Below are positions 22,742 through 35,842 of a stretch of DNA of 64,000 bases, one piece after another. Position 1 is the stretch's first letter. Each line of letters begins with the position of its first letter. The stretch is from Saturnia japonica (lineage: Eukaryota; Arthropoda; Insecta; Lepidoptera; Saturniidae): the NCBI GenBank assembly GCA_033032175.1, contig CM065323.1, positions 806,001 to 870,000 of the forward strand, written 5' to 3'. A program made the translations under genes and the position numbers. The notes below the pieces were generated by a model. The model had not been told where the DNA came from, did no database searches, and worked only from the letters and a program-made list of their open reading frames with translations.

Positions 22742-24960
22742 GATAGAAAGTGATGATTTTTAAAAGTAGGAGGGTGATTTTGCTTTACAAGATGACTTAT
22801 TCAGTGTCGTGTCATGTTAACAAGCGGGATCAGTCGCGCGTGCTGTATAATAATTTCAACAAAATTAAATCTCTTACGCCTCGCTTGTCTCCTGGTGTAT
22901 TGAATAATAAAGTAGACAAAGTATTAAACATAAAAAAATATTGTCGTTGTTACCTGTCTGCCATTCAAGAGTGGGTAGCTTTTTTGTTGTTTTTGGTATC
23001 GTTATAGGTTTAGGTGCAAGTGATTCTTTGCGACGTTAATGAACATTCGTAAGAATCCAGTGGCCTATATATTTTAGAGGCAATTCACATGCCGTCAGGA
23101 ATGCACCCAAGGTTGTCTGTTGGTGTAAACAAATTCCTGTTTACTTACTCTGTGACGCCTATTTTTTTTAATTATTGGAAAATTAACACACTGCTACGTG
23201 TGGATTAAAGGGAAAAGGAAGTTGGAGTTTGCTACATGTACATTATATTCTTACGTTTAACTTAACATCAGCCGGGAATGAAATCACATGTTGTTAACAT
23301 ACGCCTATACATATAAAAAGAAACAATAGAAAAGGATAAAAACCACAAAATTTTACATACATAATATACCCTATAAATATGTAATTACTGAACCCAAACA
23401 AAATATCATTTAACAGTTTGTCCTGCAACGAATTCTAAGCACGTTGGTCACGACCACAAAATTTAAATTAAATTATTATTAGCATTAGCAATACAAGCTA
23501 CCTATAATTTTATATGTAGTTCGTATATATATAACGTAGCCAGAAATAATCCATGTAGGTGCTAATTGCGAACTATTCCTGTAAAATTTGGAGTTATGCA
23601 GAGTAATGACATGTAGCTAATTAAGCTCTTAGAGAGCATCATTACGATTTAAATTTGAAACTAAAGAGCTTTGAAATTACTTAAATAGAAACTTTCAAAC
23701 GAGTCACAGCTAGGCATCGCCTCTGGAGATGTTTCAATTATGTAAATACATTTGATGTAGGTACGTACAATTATTATTAGACGGCTGTATTTTTGTATGG
23801 TAATTATATAGGTAAATTTAGACTTCAATTTATCACATATTGTACAAGTTTTAATTAAATGTATTTGTAAGTATCACCGGCGATTTCCCGCGCGTTTGTT
23901 TCCTAATAAAATGTGATATTGTTTTTATTCAAATTTTTTTTATTTTTGTTACGCCACAGAAGTGTAACATATTATTTATGTACATAAGTAGGTACAAACA
24001 AAATTTTTTTAAAAGTATTATTGATTACTTTTGTAGTCTATAAATGAAGGAGTGACCCAGACAGTTAAAAAAACATACATAGAGGCAGACATTTTTCTTA
24101 AGTGCCTATGAATGGCCTGTAAACAAGTATTTAAGCACAACATTTCCAACAAAAAAAGTATTGTTTGTGTCAGCTCTGACGCACGACTGGAGTTTACTCC
24201 TTCAAGTACGATCGTCTTAGAATATGTATGCAATCACTCACTCACTCACTCGCTGACTGAGTGGTTAATGATTTGTCTAAAAGCAAGATGATGTATGATA
24301 CATGATTTCAAAGTGCAAGGTGTGTAAGAAAGGTACGTTGCGCAGAAAAACGTAACGATTTTTATTAACGCTAAACGTAACGTTTTTGTTAACACTTTTA
24401 TACATTTCACTCCTCATACAATTTCCATACGTAGTTCTTATAAGTAAATCGATTCTTAAGTAATAAACTCAAAAATAATTACATGAACCCACAGACAGAA
24501 CCAAATATTTATTAATATAGATTATAGATTGATGAAATAAATACTTCTTCATATAGTTTTTCTGTCCACATTCGTTCGCGTAAACCCCAATATCTTCGGA
24601 TTTACTCGTCTCACTGAACAAAACAATATCGCTCGTGCCCGTTCCACCCGTTGCCATATAATATGTGCGTTAATTTTGACATGTCACTGCACACAATACC
24701 TTGTCTATACAAGCGTGAAATCAGTCTGAACTCTGAACATACGTCACCGTGCATTCGGGAAGCTAGCTTCACTTAAATTGACGTGGATTCTAATCTGCAT
24801 CTCATTTATCTCTACATGTATAAAGTTTTTCTGGGTATATGTGTAGTTTAATTTTGTAATTATCTTTGTTTGAATGTACTTTAATATATTTTTCTCGTCC
24901 TAGAGGCGATTTAAAGTTAATTTTGACGTTTAATTAACAAATCGTTACTATAATCAAGCC
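22742..24960. other. AT-rich DNA; minor repeats only
   Basis: A (CACT)n run lies at 24234-24252 and a retroelement-tail end (cagacagaaccaaatattta) near 24490-24530. The 85-codon frame at 22750-23007 starts inside repeat sequence and shows no motif. Nothing else is supported. Confidence 0.45.
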
Positions 24961-25432
24961 CCGCTTGATAGTAAAACTGTGAGGTGTTTGACAGCCCTAA
25001 GTGTTTTCCGTTGTTGCCAAGCGTCGCTCTCGAAGCGCTTTTTGCGAACGTTCCAAGTTTTCTCCGAGTTTGTTCCAATTAGGACACGTTATACGGTGCT
25101 CGGTTCACCCATAGGTCTTTCCATCGTGCGAATTTCGCTTTTTTTTTCTCGGTCAGTTTTGGAGAATTGGTAATTCTAGATATAACTGGAAGGCCCCCTT
25201 GTTAATTGTTTACATTAATATTAAAGTGAACGTTATATGTGAACGGTGTTTATTATTATTTAACATTTTGAAAGTTTGACAATATATCTGCATCAAGTAT
25301 CGAGTAAGTTTCTAAATGCTTCCCATTGCCTGAACAGCACATTCACCTATACGAAATTTTTAGTTCTTTAGAGTTTATTATTTTGATTTTAATGTAATTG
25401 TAGTGCTTAAAATAAATACTAGCCTGTAAATA

Positions 25433-25603
25433 CCCTACTTCTAGATTAGATATGGTCTCGAGAGAAAACACGGGTTTAATCGACGAGAGATCCACAGTCG
25501 TTGATATTTCCACTCGGCCGCTGTCAGTACGAAAACCTGAAGCTTCACGACTCTTGGGTTTGAACGAACTCCTACTAATAAAATTCAACGAGTTCATGTC
25601 TGA
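25433..25603 (-). CDS. possible coding exon, unidentified
   Basis: On the minus strand from the ATG at about 25594 the frame reads MNSLNFISRSSFKPKSREAS, then GFRTDSGRVEISTTVDLSSI and KPVFSLETISNLE, with mixed codon use unlike the AT-rich background. A weak splice donor (gaa|gtaggg) follows near 25433; beyond it the frame turns AT-rich and repetitive in character. Possible acceptors (CAG) occur upstream of the ATG near 25610. I recognise no family. It could be an exon of a host gene or an old pseudogene. Confidence 0.3.
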
Positions 25604-25964
25604 TCATGAATCTGAGAATATCGCTGTTTGAATAAAGTACATATTTACAGACTATAAAAACACATGTTTATGGACGACTTCATATATGCAACTATATCAA
25701 ACACCTCATCCATGATGCTGTAATAAAAATGAGGGTTTATAGCTTGTTCACGGGGTAGAATAACGCAGCACTCTCCTTAATGCTCCGACGATATAAAGCT
25801 AGATTTATGATTCCTGTGGGTTATATACGTTAGACTTACAGTTATTTATGTTTATGTATCGATATATAAAAACAATGCATATATAACTGTACCTAATCTA
25901 TTGAGTTAATTTAACTTAGTAATTTAGAGGTCTAAAGATTGTTTTATGTTCCTTTATTAATAGC

Positions 25965-26195
25965 GCCAAACTCTGGAACTACCTGTCAGTATTTAAAGAC
26001 AGTATTTGCATTTTATGGCCTATTTATTGAGGGAGGTTATAGCCCATGCAACTTGACGCTACGACCCTAATGAGCGAAATAGAAACCATGAAAATCGTAC
26101 AATCTTTCAAGTTGTATGCAAGTACGGGAAGTATGAAAAACAATAGGATACACGGGTGCGTTGGCGGCTCCGCTGTGGACAGTTTGTCGAAAATA
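25965..26195 (+). repeat. unclassified repeat 'family Y', copy 1
   Basis: Shared with 33840-34110: both read ctggaactac(c)(t/a)gtcagt, then gcctatttat(t), 'atgcaacttgacgctacgaccc' versus 'atgctgcaactcttaaggg', and then caca(c/g)gggtgcg just before a GC-rich block. Moderately diverged and non-coding. Confidence 0.55.
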
Positions 26196-28740
26196 AAAAA
26201 TTGACATTGGTCTGTCTATCTTCATATTAGGTAAACAAATACTTTCATAATTATGACAACCTTCCGGAGTTTTTACACTGAGTGTGTGTTTAGTGATTTA
26301 TTGTTATTTATGTGTAGCAATGTAAAGAAGATGCCATTCAGCAAAGCAAACCAATATCGTTTTATATCTGTATCTTATACAAATAATACGTTATAGGCTG
26401 AGTCCATTCCTTACCTGACACGTCCGACAAGTGTTTGATGAGTTAAATTAAAAGTATATTTTAAATCTGATTGTACAAAATCATACTGCGAATCAGTGCG
26501 TCATGATAACTTTCAATTGCATTTAAAAGAAAAAATAAAAAATTTGAATGGAACGTCTCTTATTAACAAATTATGTCAAAATGTAGTGTCTTCAGTTGCT
26601 GTCTGTGAGTTTTTTACCGACTTCAAACAAGGAGTAGGGACTCAGCCATAACTTCTTTGTTTATGAACCGATCTGGATGATTCATTTTTCATTGTAAAGG
26701 GGATACCTTAAAAGTGGTCCTATTTAAATTTCAATGGCACTGGACCTGCGACTCTGAAGATACACCAGGCAATTTACTAAAATCACTAAAGCTGGTTTTC
26801 TATATTCTATTTCAAGCTGTAACATTGCTAGTTAAGTTTTGTACGCAAGATAAAAGCAATCGTTATTGAAAATTATCTGCGTGTTCAAGCAAACAATTCT
26901 ATATTAGTTATTGAGACCAGATGTTGTAATACGAATACATTTAGATTCATTTGATGGACTTCGTCCGCGGGTTTCGAGCTGCACATAATTTAGTTTAAAC
27001 GGGATAATACATTTCTGTACAGTGTACCTACTCGTATGCAGCTTTGAAAGATTGCAATTGGATACCAAAACCCACTACGTTGAACCGGATTATTTGCAAA
27101 GTAAATTTCCACATGCGACTTTGGTTTCATTCACTAGAAACACAATAGAAATATATTTGTACTGTATTTCGCTTCAATTTTTTAATTGCTTTTGAAATTC
27201 TGTTACAGTATATCTCAATTCTGTTCCTAATTTGTGTACTAAGAGGTGTGTACGTATTTAACAAGTTATTCTTTATAAACATAACAACACAAAAATAACT
27301 TCACATGTTTTTATATCTCGTGCCACCAACATAGTGAAGTTAGCTATTAATGCATTTTACTGACTTTATATTTTTTTATTGTGTCAAAATTTATATATCA
27401 TTTATATATATAATTTACTCGTTTCAATGAAATGAATATAATGTGTATTTTTATACCGTTAAATTATTTCCCATTATTATTGTTGCTGGCTAGTTCACAC
27501 CATGTCGCATTTCCGTCACATGATGCGCGCGCGGATATCAATGTTGTCCTCTACTAAATGCGTCAAATGAAGTATTACTTTAAAAAACTATGATTTTACA
27601 AAATTATTAAAATATTTATGTGTATGTTTTTATGATATTTAGGGGTTTAAATGAAAATACGTATTTCTGAATGTTAACCACTGCTTACTTGCAAGAAGAC
27701 GCTTTATCGAGACGAATAAAAATGACACACGATTCCATGAACGCTACTTGAATCGTGCGTAAATCGTTTCGTCTGGAACAGGTTCTCATGTGTAAAAGTC
27801 AACAGAGAGCGAGATAGCGAATATACTACACAGATCTGTGTCAATAAAACCCGTCTGGGCTCTTGTACCACCGAATTGTAATCTGAAGAGTAAATTGAGA
27901 TCAAGTCTAAAGTGAGTCTATTAAAGTCTGTCTTAGATTCGGTTAATTACACGTCGAACTAATCAGCCCGTATTCAGTTACCGCAAGTCTGAAACTAGCT
28001 TAACCATGCTAAGACCGACTTGTTATCATGCGATCCTAGTTCTATGAAATATTTTATATATGTTAAATTGTAATTAATAGAAACTAAAAAATGGACCAGA
28101 TCTCGATTGAGATGACTGTCTATGAAAAAGTAAAAGTAGTCTTGCAGGAGGTGGATATAAAAAACGAGTAATTTTGGCTAAATATTTTTCCCGTTAAATT
28201 CCTTTCTTTAGAATCTTTTGTGCCTAATTATATGATCCTAAAACATTTTAATTTATGACAAGATAATAGGATTAATTATGTTCTTATTACATGTTGTGGC
28301 ATTTTATATGGCTTGTGCCGTTGAACATATTGTTATTATAACGTACTTCTGTTTTCTTATGCTTGAGTTTACAGTAACAGATTATAGTGAATCGTAGTTA
28401 ATTATAATAAATTGACATAACATGCGGTCTTTAAAAATATACTCGTACTAAAATTTCATAATGAATACTATTGTATTCACATCATATTCATCACATTCAC
28501 ATTCATTAAATTACATCATAGTTACAATTTTCTGAAAAATCCCATAAAAAAAAAATTCAAATGACTAAAGTACCTAAACAGTAACTAAAGCATTTGTTTC
28601 TCCCTCCCGATTTAAAGAACGTTTACATTAGAGTTACTCTCATTTCCTCGGAAACTTTGAAACCAATTACAAAACTAATATATGTACTTGTACCTATACC
28701 CGAATAAATAGAAGTGAACTTAGTTTGAACTGTGTTGGTT
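26196..28740. other. AT-rich DNA with short retroelement tails
   Basis: Besides the 'family Z' copy at 26610-26795, an RTE-type tail (tggacttcgtccgcgggttt) lies near 26955-26990. No gene-like frame is supported in 27000-28740. Confidence 0.45.
26610..26795 (+). repeat. dispersed repeat 'family Z' (accgacttcaaa), copy 1
   Basis: It begins tttttaccgacttcaaac and continues through ataacttctttgtttatgaa, ccgatctggatgatt and tacaccaggcaattt. Other copies are at 34145-34346 (inverted) and 47445-47585. It is a repeat I know from many lepidopteran loci; class uncertain. Confidence 0.72.
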
Positions 28741-30400
28741 TAGCGTGAAGCGAGGCAAAGAGTGGGTTCTTGTTTTATTGATTCTTTTCTACAAAACCAT
28801 ACGACCATCGACCTTCGTAGTAACAAGTTTCCGAGTAAACTGGTCATTAGCTTATCGATTGCTAACCACGATACTGCCGGAGCGTCTGCAAAATTAGCTA
28901 TGTTAAAATACATATACAGTATGATCATGTTAGTGTCGAATACTAAGGTAATTTGTAAAATGAGTTTTTTTTTACTCTCCGGAAAAGTCTAATTTCTATG
29001 TAGCTTATTTTGTCGACGAAAAGATGTTATGTACTTTTAAAGAAAATTTTAAAGTGACTTGCAATTTTTTTTGTCAATGGTAACATCAATAACGTTAGTT
29101 TGACGTCATTACAGACATTGAGATGTGTATGAAAGCTTGTGATGACTCTTTTAAACAGATTATTATTATTGTAATAAATACATAGTGAGTGGCATTCAAC
29201 TATTATTCCTTACTATTTTGAAGAGTTGTAACAAAGACATTAACAAAATTCATTCTGGATAATCAATCAGTAAAAATTATGTACATGGGCAAGAAATAAG
29301 AATAATTTATACATTGAACAAACCATTGATTTCCCTTAAGCACTTAACATAATGGGCTGATTATACAGTCAGAGTAACGTTCCTATATGCCACTAGAACT
29401 AGAATGCCCTCCGTCACTTAATTTCCTGCGCTTTATAGGAGCATCACCATCGCACAGCCGCCTCCGTACCAGGAGTGTTCGTATGACATCACCTACCATG
29501 CCACATGACTTATATTCGCGCGAGGAGAGTCAGTTGAGAGTCTTCTAATGTGTTGTGTTACAGTTTAAATCTATGACCTCGTTGACATTTGTATAATACT
29601 TTCATCAAAGTTTATCGCATTTTATAAACCGATATCCTTACTGTCCTCCTGACATTGTGATGTGTTCTCATTTTTGAGCTTAGTATATTTTTACAACTGT
29701 GCTGTGGTACAGATCTTCCGTTGGTTTTACTAAAAAAAAATTGAGTTTATTTCAAAAATTTATTAAATTACCAGGAAAATCCATTTGAAAAGGTACCTTG
29801 TATACCAAGATTTATTAGCTACGCTGCTGTAGATTGAACGTTCTACTTTATAAATCGAATATGAATTAATGGTTTCCAGTGGGAACAATGAAGATAAATC
29901 ATATTAGAAAGACGCGTACTCGCGTTCACTCGATTATATACAGCAGGTACAGCACGGTACGCATACAATAATTTAAAATGTTTAAATATGATTTCCATTG
30001 TATCTTTTTGTATAGAATTATTTCCTACGAAAGGTATGGGAAAGTTTTTGCGATTTCTAACATTTCTAGCACTCTAACCTCAGTAGATTCTATAGAGTCT
30101 ATAAATCCTTAAGAAACAGAATCGATTGGTATGAAAAAAACTTTTCTGTGTCAATTGCCCATTCACCTGTTCTTGATATGTATTATTATCCTGCATAGTA
30201 TCTGATCACATCTTAACATTCGAATGAGTATGAAACCTGTTTTTTTCGGTCTTTGTATTTATTCGTTGAAAAATATTCCAATAAATTTTATTAATGAGAC
30301 ACCACGGTCACATTGTTACTTTCTTTTTGCGTAAGTACCTACTAATTGTAACTCGATCGTCTATGGAAATACAATTTAAAAAATCCACCAAATACGCATG
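28740..30400. other. no recognised gene; promoter-like hints only
   Basis: 28740-28930 is open on both strands (62 and 76 codons) with no motif. Around 29400-29560 GC rises, and a TCAGTTG initiator-like word stands at 29530-29536 with TATATT at 29511-29516, only about 21 bases upstream, shorter than usual spacing. None of this is enough to call a gene. Confidence 0.35.
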
Positions 30401-30437
30401 CATATAGGGTGTTTTGTGCTCACGCATCGTTCCTTCT

Positions 30438-30680
30438 GAGCGCTCGACAAAGGTTCCCCCACTCAAAACCCCACGCGGCTTTTAAAAGGGCAAACATAGA
30501 CTAAGTGCTGCACTCCTCGCAAAAGATGACGCATGGGAAGATTTATAAATGCGAACTCGAATGGTGGGGGTCTGTCATGAACGGACCTTATAAATTCGCG
30601 AAGTGTGCATTTCTTCGTCCCAAGTTCGGTGAAGCTGTTAAAGCTGGATAGGGTCCCTAAGGCTAACAGTGTAGTCACTT
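30438..30680. other. GC-enriched segment open on both strands
   Basis: The minus frame (to 30463) contains SLGT-like, TKKCTLREFIRSVHDRPPPF and HLLRGVQHLVYVCP text; the plus frame ending at 30651 contains KIYKCELEWWGSV, then GPYKFAKCAFLRPKFGEA. Both look protein-like, and I cannot decide which, if either, is real. It may be an old coding fragment. Confidence 0.3.
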
Positions 30681-30837
30681 CTAGAAAAATAAAAAATAAA
30701 ATCGAACCTATAAGTTCATGATGCGAAAGGGTAATTTTGCCTTAACAGTTTTTAAGGCTTTGACAAACTCATAGGTCATAAAAATTGTTCTTTATCCTAC
30801 TTTATTATGTGAACAATTATGTTTAGATATTTGTTAC

Positions 30838-30963
30838 TCGATCATGCAAAAACAGTTGAACGGATTTGTATGAAATTTGGAACACATATAGTTTATAACC
30901 TGAATTTGTTTCTACATAAGATTCTTTTTATCCCGGTAAACGAAGTCGCGGGCAGACGCTAGT
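30838..30963 (+). repeat. RTE-type LINE tail fragment
   Basis: It reads aaaacagttgaacggatttg, tgaaatttggaacacatat, then ctttttatcccgg and cgaagtcgcgggcagacgct, a standard 3' tail in insects. Confidence 0.7.
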
Positions 30964-31629
30964 TAAAAATAATAATAATATAAAACACATTGCAGTGTTT
31001 TCATTTTCCGCTTTCCTTGATATATAAACCTTGGTTAAAAACATGAGTGTAAAAAAAATTGTAAAAAAAAAATTCATGAGGCAAAAAAGGCAAACATGAA
31101 TAATTGCAAGAATCGATATACATTGCGGTGAAAACGTGAGCCGAATTTCTGAATACCTAGTAAAAAATTAACTTGGATCTGTCACACGGTTTCACGGCAT
31201 CGGACATTTATTTTCCGTACGATATATTGATTCAAGCTACGAGCTATTACGTTACACACGCCTCCCTTATAGCGTAGTAAATGGCCACTTTATTTCAGAT
31301 AGCAATAAAATTTACGTGCGCTTTTTTACCATTGTAACAAGTGACGGGAATTGTGTATGTGTGTAACATTAACTTAATGGTTATTATGAACGTCGGAGGC
31401 ATGCGATGATTGTGTATTCCCCTCTAAGACTCTTGTTACTTCAGACGTATTATGTGTTTCGTGTAGTCGATGAAGGTATTACTATTAATATTCGATAATA
31501 ATTACATATTTGCAAATTTTCAATAACTCCTTTTACGTAAGACTATTGTTAAAGTAATTGTAATGTGTCTTCTAAAAGAGACAAACATATTTCATGTTCT
31601 CGCTGACTTTTTGTAGATGTTTATTCAGC
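30964..31629. other. AT-rich DNA, nothing recognised
   Basis: No supported feature. Confidence 0.4.
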
Positions 31630-31936
31630 TTAAGACATTTAAGCGCCCCAAATTGACGTTTTCCGGATTGATGTTTTTTTACGCGGAACCCTAACTATTT
31701 TTATAAAATAAAAGTAAGCTACTCCTTCTCCTACTCCAGCTATCTGCCAGTGAAAGTCTCGTCAAAATCGGCCCAACTGTTCCGGAGATAGGTCGGAACA
31801 AACAAACAAATAAAATTTTAAAATGTTTTTTTTTTTTTTTGTTATACATACTGTATATACTTCATATGTATTCAGTCAAAAGCTGTTTTATTGACATTAC
31901 AAACAAACATTTCAATTTTATTTATTTGTATAGATT
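31630..31936 (+). repeat. RTE-type tail repeat 'family A', 5'-truncated copy
   Basis: It starts inside the family at 'catttaagcgccc' and continues with 'gcggaaccctaac', 'cagctatctgccagtgaaag', 'ccggagat', the T-run and the closing 'atttgtatag'. The head is missing. Confidence 0.75.
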
Positions 31937-33040
31937 AAATATTTAAAAAAAGGGTTCTAGTTTTGTACAAATTATTTCAAAACTATTGGTACTAAAGAAA
32001 TAAAAATAAAAGTTTTAAATGGAAGAGACTTCCGAAAAAAAAAAAAAAAATGCTCGGGCGAGTGCCAGAAACACTAATTATCCATTGAAAGTTCATATAC
32101 AAGTCCAAGATAATCAAAACCTCAAAATGAAAGAAAAATAATTTGTCAAAAACTATAGTTACTTATTTAGATTCTTCTGCACTTTTTACTTTCTCATGGG
32201 TATTATTTCGTCCCCTTCCTCAACCCCTTCGCTTCATCTAAATCAGCGGCATCTAATCTAATGTCCAACCGTATCATTAAATAAAAGTACCTATAATTGT
32301 TTTTTTTTTATCATTATCATTCGCATTGTTTTCTAAAGTGCCCAAATCTTTTATGTCTTCAGAGGCCCCTGCATGGCTAAAGACGGCCCTGAGTACAATG
32401 TTTTCGAACAAACACGATCTCTTGTGTCTTGCAATAATTATGGATCTCCTTTGTTCTTGGTTTACGAGAGAATTAATGTTCGTTTCGCGAATTGAATTGG
32501 TTTAAAAACGTGAATTGCTTACTCATGAAAATAAAAGTAAGTACCTATAAGTTTATTAAAAAAAACTAGTCTTATTCGACCTTCGAATACCTCTTTCAAT
32601 TTGTAACATTAAGATTCATACGGCCATCAAATCAAAAGTTTTTCCGGTATCAAATAGGGTTGACACGTTCTCTTAATTTCTTAATCTGGATATCATGTAT
32701 AATGTAGAATTAACCATGTGAATGTTTACGTACTGATATAGTATTCTTGCCCAACGGCATAGCGAGCACCATATACATGATGGAAATCCGTCGGATTCAC
32801 ATCATGTTTCACTTAACTGCGTTACTGGATCGGCTAGTGTATGCCCTAGATGATATTACTCTAATATTTAGAGTTTTTGTAACCCAATGTGGTTATTTAT
32901 CTGAAGGAAGATAAAAAAACGTATACGACGCTTTCCTTACTTTGATCATACAGTAATATATAATAACAATTATTCACCGGTATATCAAAAAGATATGTTC
33001 TTTAATAATATAAAAAGGTGAAAACCCTCGGAGCACGTTA
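31937..33040. other. AT-rich DNA, nothing recognised
   Basis: Contains an interrupted A-run at 32033-32050 and several T-runs. No gene is supported. Confidence 0.4.
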
Positions 33041-33074
33041 CAGGGGTAATGTCCCAGTCTGTAGTCGACGTCGA

Positions 33075-33130
33075 AGCGGCGCGGCGCGGGGCGGCGCGGC
33101 GTCGCGACGGCGAGGCATCCCGTGACGTCA
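33075..33130. promoter_or_regulatory. GC-rich island with a CRE-like TGACGTCA
   Basis: A gcggcgcggcg-type block (33075-33115) is followed at 33123-33130 by the perfect palindrome TGACGTCA, the consensus CREB/ATF site. A 62-codon frame (33049-33237) crosses it without recognisable motifs. Whether the site is used is unknown; GC-rich repeats of this kind recur in the window. Confidence 0.3.
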
Positions 33131-33314
33131 TCCCTATGCCACCTCCGCAGGCTTTTGTTAAGCTCGAGAGGCGATCGGAAAGTTATTATTTATTACTAGA
33201 ACTATTTGTAAGTCACTCAATGTATGTATGTCATTAGTGTTATTACATACAACTTATGTTGATGTTTTTTTTTAGAATCATTATTATTTTAATACGGGAA
33301 GCAAAAACATTGTA

Positions 33315-33510
33315 CCCCTTTTTAAGCGTTATTGCGTGCACAGAAGACTGTGAGATTTGGCATGGTTAAAGTTTATATGGAGAAACAGTGCAAAAAGCTA
33401 AATTGTAAACAGTACCATTAACCTTAGACCCCCCAAACAAATGTCAAATAGAAAATAGTCTATGATCAAAAAGTCCCTGGTCCAATTTCGATCTTGGGGC
33501 GATCGCTAGT
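33315..33510 (-). repeat. 'family X' repeat, copy 3 (inverted, shortened)
   Basis: Read on the minus strand: actagcgatcgccc, then the 'aatttcgat' region, 'agactattttctatttgaca' and finally 'accatgccaaatctcacag' and 'ctgtgcacgcaa'. An internal block present in copies 1 and 2 is missing. Confidence 0.72.
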
Positions 33511-33839
33511 TATTTTTAATATGAGAGTATGGTGATTGCGACCCATCTGTGCTTAATACAGTACCTTACCTTTCCGTACCTTATACGGAATCTTTTGAGT
33601 AACGTTATTATGTTATGTGACTTTATATTGCCATGTTTGCCCTATCTATCTATACCCACCTTAAAATGAACATAATGATTGCATAGTATCTTACGGAAAA
33701 TACGGTATAGTCCGGAAACACCGACAACAAATTCCGGCTCGTTTGATAAACCGGATGTTGTAGGAGGAAGAGAACACACGGGCTGGCAAACGATCCACAA
33801 TAGGTACGGTATAATATTATAAAGCCCAAGAGATTGTTT

Positions 33840-34110
33840 GTTTAAACGTGCTAATTCCTGGAACTACCAGTCAGTCATATTTTAAAAAACTTTATGTTTA
33901 CGTTTTACAACCTATTTATTTAATAATATTATAAGCGATATAATAACTTCATGCTGCAACTCTTAAGGGATGGAGTAGTAACCATTAACGTGAAGTAATT
34001 TGGAAAGTTGTAGGCAAATGTGGTAAGTGAGAACAACAATAGCTTAACACACAGGTGCGTAGGTCCGGCGGCGGCGCGGCGGCGCGGCGGTGGAGAGTTA
34101 ATCGAATAAA
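33840..34110 (+). repeat. 'family Y' repeat, copy 2, ending in a GC-rich block
   Basis: See copy 1 at 25965. Here the 'cacacaggtgcgtaggtccg' end runs into a pure (GGC/GCG) block at 34065-34093. Confidence 0.55.
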
Positions 34111-34144
34111 AGACAATTTTTAACAAAAAAAAAAAACCAACAAT

Positions 34145-34346
34145 GATTTTGAGGATTTCTCTGGTGTATCTTCAAAGGACCAACGCCAATGAAATTAAAA
34201 TGGGACCACCCTTGAGGTATATCCTCTTTCTAATGAAAAAATAATAATTCAAATCGGTTGGTACATAAATAAGTTATGGCTGAATATCCATTAAGAAAAC
34301 CATTCGAAATAAGAACCTCCTCCTTTTTTGAAGTCGGTTAAAAACC
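34145..34346 (-). repeat. 'family Z' repeat, copy 2 (inverted)
   Basis: On the minus strand it begins ttttaaccgacttcaaaa, continues through 'cataacttatttatgtacc' and 'atttgaattattattt' and ends at 'gatacaccagagaaatcctc'. Confidence 0.72.
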
Positions 34347-34399
34347 TTGGGACACGGATACTCATTAGAATACAATAAAATAAAATATGCCATGTATCA

Positions 34400-34905
34400 A
34401 TCCATCTATCTATACTTAAATCCGTTGCTGTTCCACAATGCCTGAAGACCAGTATGTACAATTAATGTGTCCTGCCCACAATGACATACGGTCCCGAGAC
34501 GTGGAAGCTCACAGTTGAGGCTGTGCATAAAATATAAGTGGTACGGAGAGACATGGAATGCGCCTTACTCGGCATCAAACTACAAGATCGAGTCAGAAAT
34601 ACAGAGATTCGACGTCGCACAGGGGCTGCGTAAAACTGTCACAAAACTGATACATTTTTTTTTGGGTAGAAAATGTTTTCAGCCAGTGTGAGAGCAGGTG
34701 GAATAAAGGGTTGACGGATTGGTGGCCGCATATGGGTAAACGAGTAGTCCGACACCCACCAGCTTATTGGGTGGAAGATATTGTAAAAATCGAGGGAAAT
34801 ACATGGATGAGATTAGTTCAGGATCGCAATGAGTGGCGTACAAGAACAGAGGCTTGTGCTGACCAGTGGCCGATTACGGGCTGCAGATGATGTGATGGTG
34901 ATGTA
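34400..34905 (+). pseudogene. RTE-clade LINE, C-terminal fragment, heavily decayed
   Basis: On the plus strand broken frames read PTMTYGPETWKLTVEA, DMECALLGIKLQDRVRN, TEIRRRTGAA, then after stops and frameshifts GLTDWWPHMGKR, RHPPAYWVEDIVKI, TWMRLVQDRNEW and ADQW. This order (MTYG-E-W, MERALLGI-L-DRVRN, W-R-GKR-GRPP-RW-DDI, W-R-A-DR-W) is the end of RTE-clade ORFs. The 3' end has a tgatg-rich tail (gatgatgtgatggtgatg), usual for this clade. It is older and of a different family than the RTE copy at 58507. Confidence 0.82.
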
Positions 34906-35394
34906 TCTATTGGAAATTGAAATCTGATAACAAGTGTGTCGCGTGTTTAGAGAGTTTACGCTGAAACATTACTTGTATCGCGAACAGAATGAGCATCGAA
35001 ACGTTAGACAATGTTTTCAGAAAATTCAACGCTCTATATTTTATAAACTGAGGCATTGCTTCATATTTTCAGGGATTTCACCGTACGAATAATGAATGCT
35101 GTATTGGCGAAAACCAGTAAAAAAGTTAATTGCATTGTAAAAATAATTTATATTTCATTTAAAACCTAGAGCAATAAAGTGTTACATATAATTACATATA
35201 TTTTGATTATCATGATATCTTTACATACTTACTAGTTCTTTTTCACTTTTATTGCCAATAACAAATAATCAAAATAATTTTTAACCAAGGTTACAAATTA
35301 GGCTAAGCCTACTTGGACACTTAAGTTATAATTTCAATTTAATAGTTGTCGCTTTTTCAAAAAAATGCAAATAGGAAATTGAAGAAATAATGAG

Positions 35395-35612
35395 TAAATG
35401 GTAGTGCGTGTACACAACGTACATAGCGTCGATTGACGTGATTTCGAATCCCTGCAAGAAGCCTGAGTTTTCGGTAAAGGAAAACGTCGTGATGAAATGA
35501 TAGCATGGTGGTAGGGCATTTCCTAAGGACCGCCTGGCTAGCTACCACCCTCAAGTGTGGGCGTGTTGTGCCACATCGTTACTTAACACCAGATGCGATT
35601 GTAACCATATGA
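35395..35612 (+). repeat. SINE-like repeat 'family S2', copy 1
   Basis: It shares with 38720-38990 a B-box-like word (gatttcgaatccctgc), 'gcctgagttttcggt', 'gaaaaacgtcgtgatgaaa'-type text, 'gcatggtggtagggcattt' and 'gtgccacatcgttacttaac'. Two antisense open frames of 61-65 codons over it are accidental. Confidence 0.72.
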
Positions 35613-35842
35613 TAAACCAAGAAATAATTTAAAAAATATTTAAATATTGAATACAAGTTGTTTCTTAAGCGAGGAATACTCTTCCGGGAAAATAAAAAAA
35701 AAACTATTATTTGTTCGTTTTGCCACATACATACATACCTTAGATTTAAATTATTATAACATTCAAATATGTAAATACATCGCTTCGGCGTGCGAGTAGA
35801 ACACGGTCCTTATATTTTCTAAATTCACAGTGCGGTGCGGCG

